A stretch of DNA of 52,225 nucleotides, taken from Candidatus Baltobacteraceae bacterium. Its GTDB lineage: Bacteria; Vulcanimicrobiota; Vulcanimicrobiia; Vulcanimicrobiales; Vulcanimicrobiaceae. Every line of letters begins with the position of its first letter. Within the stretch, counting starts at the first letter, position 1. The notes under the pieces are model-generated. The model searched no databases. It saw only the letters and a program-made list of their open reading frames with translations, and had not been told where the DNA came from. The position numbers were made by a program, and so were the translations under genes. Shown in pieces: positions 48,153-52,225 of the stretch. The DNA lies in contig DATJTX010000017.1 in assembly GCA_035502855.1 (NCBI GenBank), positions 1-52,225 of the forward strand. Direction: 5' to 3'.

Positions 48153-49112
48153 TTACTCTTGCGTATAGGCCGCCGCAAGGTATGCGAGCGTCGACTCCGC
48201 GCCCATGTTGAGGTTCGGGCCGTCTGCTTCAAGTCCATCATAGCATCCGCCGCCGTGTGCCAGCGCGACGCCGAGCAGATTTTTTCCGTCGAACCACGCC
48301 GCCGCACGCGCGGCCAACTCGCGGTGTTCGGGCTGCCCGAATACGTCAAAAGCCGCAATCTCGGCATCCGTCATCGCGGACGCCTCCAGCGGTTGCTGCG
48401 CGAAGCGGGCCCGCCGGCCGCCTCGGGGGAACCAGCCTGCATTGCCGATCGGCACGAAGATCCCGTCTTCGAATACCGTGCGTTCCAAGAATTGCAGGGT
48501 GACCCGCCCGGCCTCGATCATCGGGGAGTCGTCGAGCGCTGCACCCGCGCGCAGCAGCGCTTCGGGCAGGCGAGCATTGTCGTATGTCATCACCGGGTCG
48601 AACCATTCCCAGCCTTCGCCTCGCTCGTGCCGGTAGCGGCGCAGCAGCGCTTCCGCCAAGCCGCGCAGCGCGGCCGTGTATGACGACGCGCCGGCGGCGA
48701 CCGCATGCGCGAGGCCCAGGATTGCGTACGCCTGGGGGCGCGAATGTTCGAACCACGCGTTACATGCCATCGCTCGCGCGAACATCTCGGCGCAGAGACG
48801 CCGCCAGCCGTCGTCCGGTGCAAAGCGCAACGCATAGCCAAGCGACCAGATCGCGCGGCCGCAGCTATCTTGCGTGCCGACCTCGTCGAGCCAAGCGCGA
48901 TCGTAGCTCATGAAGTTGTGGAACCGTCCGTCGGCGAGCTGCGCGCCGTTCAAGAACGCGAGATAGGTCGAGGCCATCGCTCGCGCCTCGGCATCGTCCG
49001 GAACGCGGGTCAGGCGCATCAGCACGACGATCAGCGCGCGCGCAACGTCGTCCGTGCAATAGCCGTGCGCGCGGTCGGGCACGCTATACCGAGCGTGTTG
49101 GATAATCCCCAC
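48153..49112 (-). CDS. Alpha/alpha-toroid domain usually C-terminal to GT4 glycosyltransferases
   Basis: 319 residues as drawn from GTG 49112. IIQHARYSVPDRAHGYCTDDVARALIVV, QDSCGRAIWSLGYALRF, and DPVMTYDNARLPEALLRAG are hallmarks of the helical domain that often follows a GT4 transferase in one chain. Conserved residues (LNHVRTLTDDV) continue in frame upstream of the GTG, yet no good start or ribosome site exists there. The end of the GT4 gene lies one frame away, 35 bases upstream. The gene appears to have been split from its GT4 partner, or is made by frameshifting or an unusual start. Confidence 0.75.
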   Translation of the reverse strand: MGIIQHARYSVPDRAHGYCTDDVARALIVVLMRLTRVPDDAEARAMASTYLAFLNGAQLADGRFHNFMSYDRAWLDEVGTQDSCGRAIWSLGYALRFAPDDGWRRLCAEMFARAMACNAWFEHSRPQAYAILGLAHAVAAGASSYTAALRGLAEALLRRYRHERGEGWEWFDPVMTYDNARLPEALLRAGAALDDSPMIEAGRVTLQFLERTVFEDGIFVPIGNAGWFPRGGRRARFAQQPLEASAMTDAEIAAFDVFGQPEHRELAARAAAWFDGKNLLGVALAHGGGCYDGLEADGPNLNMGAESTLAYLAAAYTQE

Positions 49113-49146
49113 GTCATCGGTAAGCGTTCGTACGTGATTGAGTGAA

Positions 49147-50307
49147 CTAAGCAGACGTGACCAGTGTCGTTTCGCGGGACGGGTTCAGCTCCGCGAAAAG
49201 CCGTCCATATTCACGCGCGACGTGCGGCCAGGTCATCTGCCGCCCGAAGCGATACGCACGCCGTTCGGTCGCCCGGCGCAGCCATGGATCGTCGAGCAAC
49301 GCGTTGACGTTCTCGCTGATCGAGCGTGCGTCGCGGAACTCGCACAAGAATCCGCGGCCGTAGGCGAGCAGCTCCTGCGCGTACAGGTACGGCGTCGAGA
49401 CGACGGCCTTGCCGCAGCCGACCGCGTAGGCCAGCGTTCCGCTGACGATCTGAACCGGGTTGAGATACGGCGTGAGGTAGATGTCGGTGGCGGTCAGGTA
49501 CGAGACGAGTTCGTCGAAGTCGAGATACTTGTCGATGAGCTGCACGTTGTACTGGAGCCCAAACGCGCGCACGATCTCCTGCAGCGATTCGCGGTACGAC
49601 TCGCCCTCGCGCCGGCGCACGACCGGGTGCGTCTCGCCGAGGATGAGATAGAGCGCTTCGGGATGGCGGCGCACGACCTCGCGCATCGCTTCGATTGCGT
49701 ATTCGAGGCCTTTGCCGCGATTGATCAACCCGAAGGTCGAAATGACCATGCGCTGACCGATGCCGAACGAGGCTTTCGCCGCGTCGGTCGAACTGAACGG
49801 CACGTCGGGAACACCGTGATGGATCACGCGCAACGAATCGGGATCGACTTGATAGACGCGCTCGAGCAGGTCGCGTCCGGTCATCGAAAGCGCGACCACG
49901 CGATCGGAACGTTTACAGAGCTCGCGCGTCACGCGCAGCATCGTTGCATCGGGTTCCGGAAGCACCGTGTGAAGCGTGAGCACGACGGGCTTGCGCACGC
50001 GATCGAGCAGCTCGATCAGCATCTCGCCGCGTTCGCCGCCGAAGAGCCCGTACTCGTGCTGGATGTTGAGCAGTTCCGCCTTATGGGCGCTGATGAAGCG
50101 GGCGATCTCATGGTAGGAGTAGAGGTCTTGCTCTTGCAGGCGAGCGACCACTTCCGGCGGATAGCGGCGCACGTCGCCTCCGGGTTCATCGATGGCAATG
50201 ACGCGCGTGCCCGGGCCGAAGGCCCCGTCGAACGCCGTCTTCACATCATGCGTAAAGGTCGCAATGCCGCATTCGCGCGGCGGATACGAACCAAGCAAAA
50301 GAACCAT
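49147..50307 (-). CDS. GT4-family glycosyltransferase
   Basis: 386 residues. LLGSYPPRECGIATFTHDVKTAF at the start and LLNIQHEYGLFGGERGEMLIELL are characteristic of this subgroup. GLINRGKGLEYAIEAM, RGFLCEF and LTPYLNPVQIVSGTLAYAVGCGKAVVSTPY cover the donor-binding half. Retaining transferase acting on a surface or storage glycan; substrate unknown. The toroid gene follows on the same strand. Confidence 0.92.
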   Translation of the reverse strand: MVLLLGSYPPRECGIATFTHDVKTAFDGAFGPGTRVIAIDEPGGDVRRYPPEVVARLQEQDLYSYHEIARFISAHKAELLNIQHEYGLFGGERGEMLIELLDRVRKPVVLTLHTVLPEPDATMLRVTRELCKRSDRVVALSMTGRDLLERVYQVDPDSLRVIHHGVPDVPFSSTDAAKASFGIGQRMVISTFGLINRGKGLEYAIEAMREVVRRHPEALYLILGETHPVVRRREGESYRESLQEIVRAFGLQYNVQLIDKYLDFDELVSYLTATDIYLTPYLNPVQIVSGTLAYAVGCGKAVVSTPYLYAQELLAYGRGFLCEFRDARSISENVNALLDDPWLRRATERRAYRFGRQMTWPHVAREYGRLFAELNPSRETTLVTSA

Positions 50308-50375
50308 CAGGAAGCTCCTCCCTTGCCCTCTCAGAGGGGCTTACCCCGCGGGCCATCATGCGTAAACGCGCTTGC

Positions 50376-51461
50376 TTACCGGGTGATTGGGGCGCTGGCC
50401 CCGACGCGGCTTCCGCGCTCGAGAACCTCACCCGGGCCCACGATCGTGTCGTGCCCGATTACGCTCCCCGGTTCCACACGAGCGCCGCGCCCAATTCGTG
50501 CACCACTTGCGACGATCGCGCCGTCTACGCTCGCTCCCTCTTCTATTATAACCCGATCCCAGAGCACGCTGTCGCGGACAATAGCGCTTGCTCCGATAAA
50601 AGTCTGTTCGCCGATGACCGCGTTCGGCCCGATTTCCGCACTGGGGTCAACCCGCACGCCGCGGTCGGCATGGACCGGCAGGTGGAGCTTGCTAACGTTG
50701 GCGAGCGCCGGAGCGCCCTCGCCGCTCACGCCCGGCTCGAGCCTGAGCATCGGCATCCGCCGCGCAAGCACGTCGCGGTGCGCGCCCAAGTATTGCTCCG
50801 GTTTGCCCAGATCGATCCAGTAGTCGTCCGTCGTGTAGGCATACAAGCCTTTGCCGGCTGCGATGATCTGCGGAAACGTCTCGCGCTCGATCGAAACGTT
50901 GCGCCCGGCGGGAATCAAATCGAGAATTTCACGCTCGAACAGATACGTACCGGCGTTGATCTCGTTGGTCGGCGCGCTCTCGCGCGGCGGCTTTTCGACG
51001 AACGCCGAGATGCGGCCGTCCCGATCGTGCACGACGCACCCGAACGCCGAGGGATCTTCGACGCGGATCAGATGAAGCAACCCGATGCCGCCTTTGCGTT
51101 CGTGCTCGGCCATCATCGCGCGCAGATCGAGGCTGGTGAGAACATCGCCGTTCAAGACGAAGAACGGACCGGCAATGTACTGCTCGACGTTTTTCAATGC
51201 GCCGGCGGTTCCGAGCGGGGTCGCCTCGATGACGTACGTGATGCTCATGCCAAGACGCGAGCCGTCACCGAAGTAGTCGCTGATCTGCTCGGGCATGTAA
51301 CCCGCGGGCAGGATCACGTCGCGAATGCCGGCCTGCGACAAACGCTCGAGCGTGCGCGCGAGAAACGGGACGCCGGCGATCGGAACCATCGGCTTCGGCG
51401 TTCCGTAGGTAAGCGGGCGTAGGCGAGTACCCTCACCTCCGACGAGCACGATCGCTTGCAA
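50376..51461 (-). CDS. Mannose-1-P guanylyltransferase-like nucleotidyltransferase
   Basis: 361 residues. MQAIVLVGGEGTRLRPLTYGTPKPMVPIAGVPFLART is the full signature motif. FFVLNGDVLTSLDLRAMM and YWIDLGKPEQYLGAHRDVL follow. The last third is hexapeptide beta-helix (GPNAVIGEQTFIGASAIVRDSVLW). Actinobacterial and archaeal ManB/ManC-like proteins look like this. Paralogous in design to 40404-41414. GT4 and toroid genes lie downstream. Confidence 0.9.
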   Translation of the reverse strand: MQAIVLVGGEGTRLRPLTYGTPKPMVPIAGVPFLARTLERLSQAGIRDVILPAGYMPEQISDYFGDGSRLGMSITYVIEATPLGTAGALKNVEQYIAGPFFVLNGDVLTSLDLRAMMAEHERKGGIGLLHLIRVEDPSAFGCVVHDRDGRISAFVEKPPRESAPTNEINAGTYLFEREILDLIPAGRNVSIERETFPQIIAAGKGLYAYTTDDYWIDLGKPEQYLGAHRDVLARRMPMLRLEPGVSGEGAPALANVSKLHLPVHADRGVRVDPSAEIGPNAVIGEQTFIGASAIVRDSVLWDRVIIEEGASVDGAIVASGARIGRGARVEPGSVIGHDTIVGPGEVLERGSRVGASAPITR

Positions 51462-51491
51462 CCAATACTCCTTTTACGAATGTAGTAACAG

Positions 51492-51506
51492 CGAACCTCA
51501 GGTTCG
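51492..51506. promoter_or_regulatory. CGAAC/GTTCG palindrome (15 bp)
   Basis: CGAACCTCAGGTTCG, arms separated by 5 bases, 31 bases upstream of the nucleotidyltransferase start. Same arms as the SOS-like box at 51573, different spacing. Confidence 0.45.
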
Positions 51507-51572
51507 ACGCACTCGATATTTCCCTACTCGAAGGCGAAATTTCGCACGCGGCAACATTTTGGCAACAACATT

Positions 51573-51593
51573 CGAACACACGTTCGCTATAAT
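51573..51593 (+). promoter_or_regulatory. LexA-like (SOS) box adjoining a -10 box
   Basis: CGAACACACGTTCG (51573-51586) fits the CGAAC-N4-GTTCG pattern of Gram-positive/actinobacterial LexA boxes. TATAAT begins one base later (51588-51593). A convincing -35 at the right distance is not seen. Downstream lies an HNH remnant. Confidence 0.5.
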
Positions 51594-51600
51594 AGGGATA

Positions 51601-51840
51601 TGATACTCTGTCGTCCCGTTAATCGCGAAGCGAAGTCTCGGGACCGCCGCAAGCGTCCCGAGCGAGTAGCGCGGCAAGCCGCTTAGCGTACACATCGATC
51701 GCATTAACGGCGTCAAGAACGACCATCGCCTCGAGAACCTGCGGATGCTTTGTCCCAACTGCCACAGCCAGACCGAAACATACGGCGCCCGGAATAAGAA
51801 GCTGCGGCGCATGTTGCAAGACCAGGGGCAGACCGTGTAG
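51601..51840 (+). pseudogene. HNH endonuclease remnant with amber stop
   Basis: In one frame RGKPLSVHIDRINGVKNDHRL-ENLRMLCPNCHSQTETYG-ARNKK (51670-51840, broken here for length) is a clear HNH nuclease C-terminus. The codon before it, where the family has tryptophan (EWRGKP), is TAG at 51667-51669, one base from TGG. The upstream CxxC zinc site is degraded (TAAS) and no start codon remains in frame. A separate 28-codon ORF starts at ATG 51600 in another frame. Judged a decayed HNH gene. Confidence 0.7.
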
Positions 51841-51858
51841 TATAACGGTCGCTGCCGT

Positions 51859-51935
51859 TCCCGGGTAGTTCAATTGGTAGAACGCCTCGCTCTGGACGAG
51901 GATGCTTGTAGGTTCGAGTCCTTCCCCGGGAGCCA
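51859..51935 (+). tRNA. tRNA-Gln (CTG)
   Basis: Acceptor TCCCGGG pairs with CCCGGGA; anticodon arm CCTCG-CTCTGGA-CGAGG gives anticodon CTG; T-loop TTCGAGT; discriminator G at 51932 and CCA encoded at 51933-51935. Confidence 0.95.
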
Positions 51936-51936
51936 T

Positions 51937-52009
51937 GGCCCTATCGTCTAGAGGCCTAGGACGCCGCCCTCTCACGGCGGTAACGCGGGTTCGAATCCCG
52001 CTGGGGCTA
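51937..52009 (+). tRNA. tRNA-Glu (CTC)
   Basis: Acceptor GGCCCTA pairs with TGGGGCT (two G-U); anticodon arm CCGCC-CTCTCAC-GGCGG gives CTC; T-arm GCGGG-TTCGAAT-CCCGC. No encoded CCA, unlike the tRNA-Gln one base upstream. Confidence 0.94.
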
Positions 52010-52018
52010 TGCCTTTTG

Positions 52019-52040
52019 CCCTTATATCGTAAGGGTTTTT
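52019..52040 (+). terminator. Intrinsic terminator of the tRNA pair
   Basis: CCCTTA pairs with TAAGGG over TATCG, followed by TTTTT. Confidence 0.85.
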
Positions 52041-52096
52041 GCGCTTACGAAAAGGTGACGGTTGCCATTCGGTTGCCGTGCGTAGCAGAAACGGCG

Positions 52097-52225
52097 TCAG
52101 CGAATGAAACGGAACGAGATGCCGAGAGCCAGGCCGCCAGCGTTTTCGACGTTGGTCGCTAAGGAGACGCTCAACCCTCCAGCCCGGAGCGCATTAGCGA
52201 CCCCTTGCGCAACGTGTAGAGCAGC
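52097..52225 (-). CDS. C-terminus of a probable outer-membrane/exported protein (partial)
   Basis: The frame is open from the window's right edge to TGA at 52097-52099, giving 42 residues. It ends with GGLSVSLATNVENAGGLALG and the terminal ISFRFIR. Alternating hydrophobic strands and a near-terminal FRF pattern resemble the last strands of a beta-barrel. The rest is outside the window; the family is unknown. Confidence 0.5.
   Translation of the reverse strand, partial: AALHVAQGVANALRAGGLSVSLATNVENAGGLALGISFRFIR

Noticed and set aside
51498-51975. Minus-strand ORFs across the tRNA genes
   Set aside because: They run antisense through two clear tRNAs and an HNH remnant, and resemble no family.

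Overview
The window comes from a GC-rich bacterium. Genes are tightly packed, often with 1-4 base ATGA/GTGA/TTGA stop-start overlaps, and long runs lie on the minus strand. Gene content suggests a Gram-negative-type, little-cultured lineage: OprB-like porin, cytochrome bd, an archaeal-type PurP inside a bacterial pur operon, PurS/Q/L, and an ECF42 sigma factor. An Eremiobacterota-like assignment is a guess and was not tested.

Region 1 (1-5.8 kb) is visibly less GC-rich than the rest. It reads as one magnesium-homeostasis unit: a consensus promoter, an M-box (ykoK-type) Mg2+ riboswitch with an intrinsic terminator, a short leader ORF, an Nramp-related Mg2+ transporter (NRMT) with a DNDAG TM1 motif, an OprB-like porin, a 36-aa single-TM peptide, and MgtC. 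It is flanked by two divergent copies of the same radical SAM gene. The left copy runs off the window. The right copy has lost its N-terminus exactly at the NPYxGC cluster-binding motif, so the unit looks like an island inserted in that gene.

Region 2 (5.8-15 kb) holds a YCII/YCII/ECF42 sigma operon, purD, a lower-GC PIN / PD-(D/E)XK-like pair placed between guaA and purD, guaA, a one-cysteine Tpx, a zinc-ribbon protein, a degenerate methyltransferase-like protein, and a divergent PurP paralogue.

Region 3 (15-31 kb, all minus strand) is a long run: zinc-ribbon, mtnA, holA, a membrane pseudo-AAA+ protein, purB, purC (with a degenerate PurE-like tail), purL, purQ, an enlarged purS, purP, two exported proteins, cydA, cydB, PurP paralogue. 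Together with guaA and purD it covers much of the de novo purine pathway. purF, purM, purN, purK/E and purH/O are not in the window.

Region 4 (31-39.5 kb) holds a SCO1-like protein, ribH, an HTH-RibBA fusion with a perfect palindrome over its probable -35 box, a 7TM-GAF membrane protein, a VapBC-type pair, an exported protein, a thioesterase, ribE and comF. The 39.5-39.9 kb gap carries a tRNA-like sequence and a 17-bp inverted repeat.

Region 5 (39.9-52.2 kb) holds a lipoprotein, a sugar nucleotidyltransferase, a WecG/TagA glycosyltransferase, the lysine/DAP cluster dapB-asd-lysC-dapA, a PcrA/UvrD helicase, a split glycosyltransferase (GT4 plus alpha/alpha-toroid), and a second sugar nucleotidyltransferase. 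After these come an SOS-box-like promoter, an HNH pseudogene, tRNA-Gln, tRNA-Glu, a terminator, and the C-terminus of a probable outer-membrane protein leaving the window.
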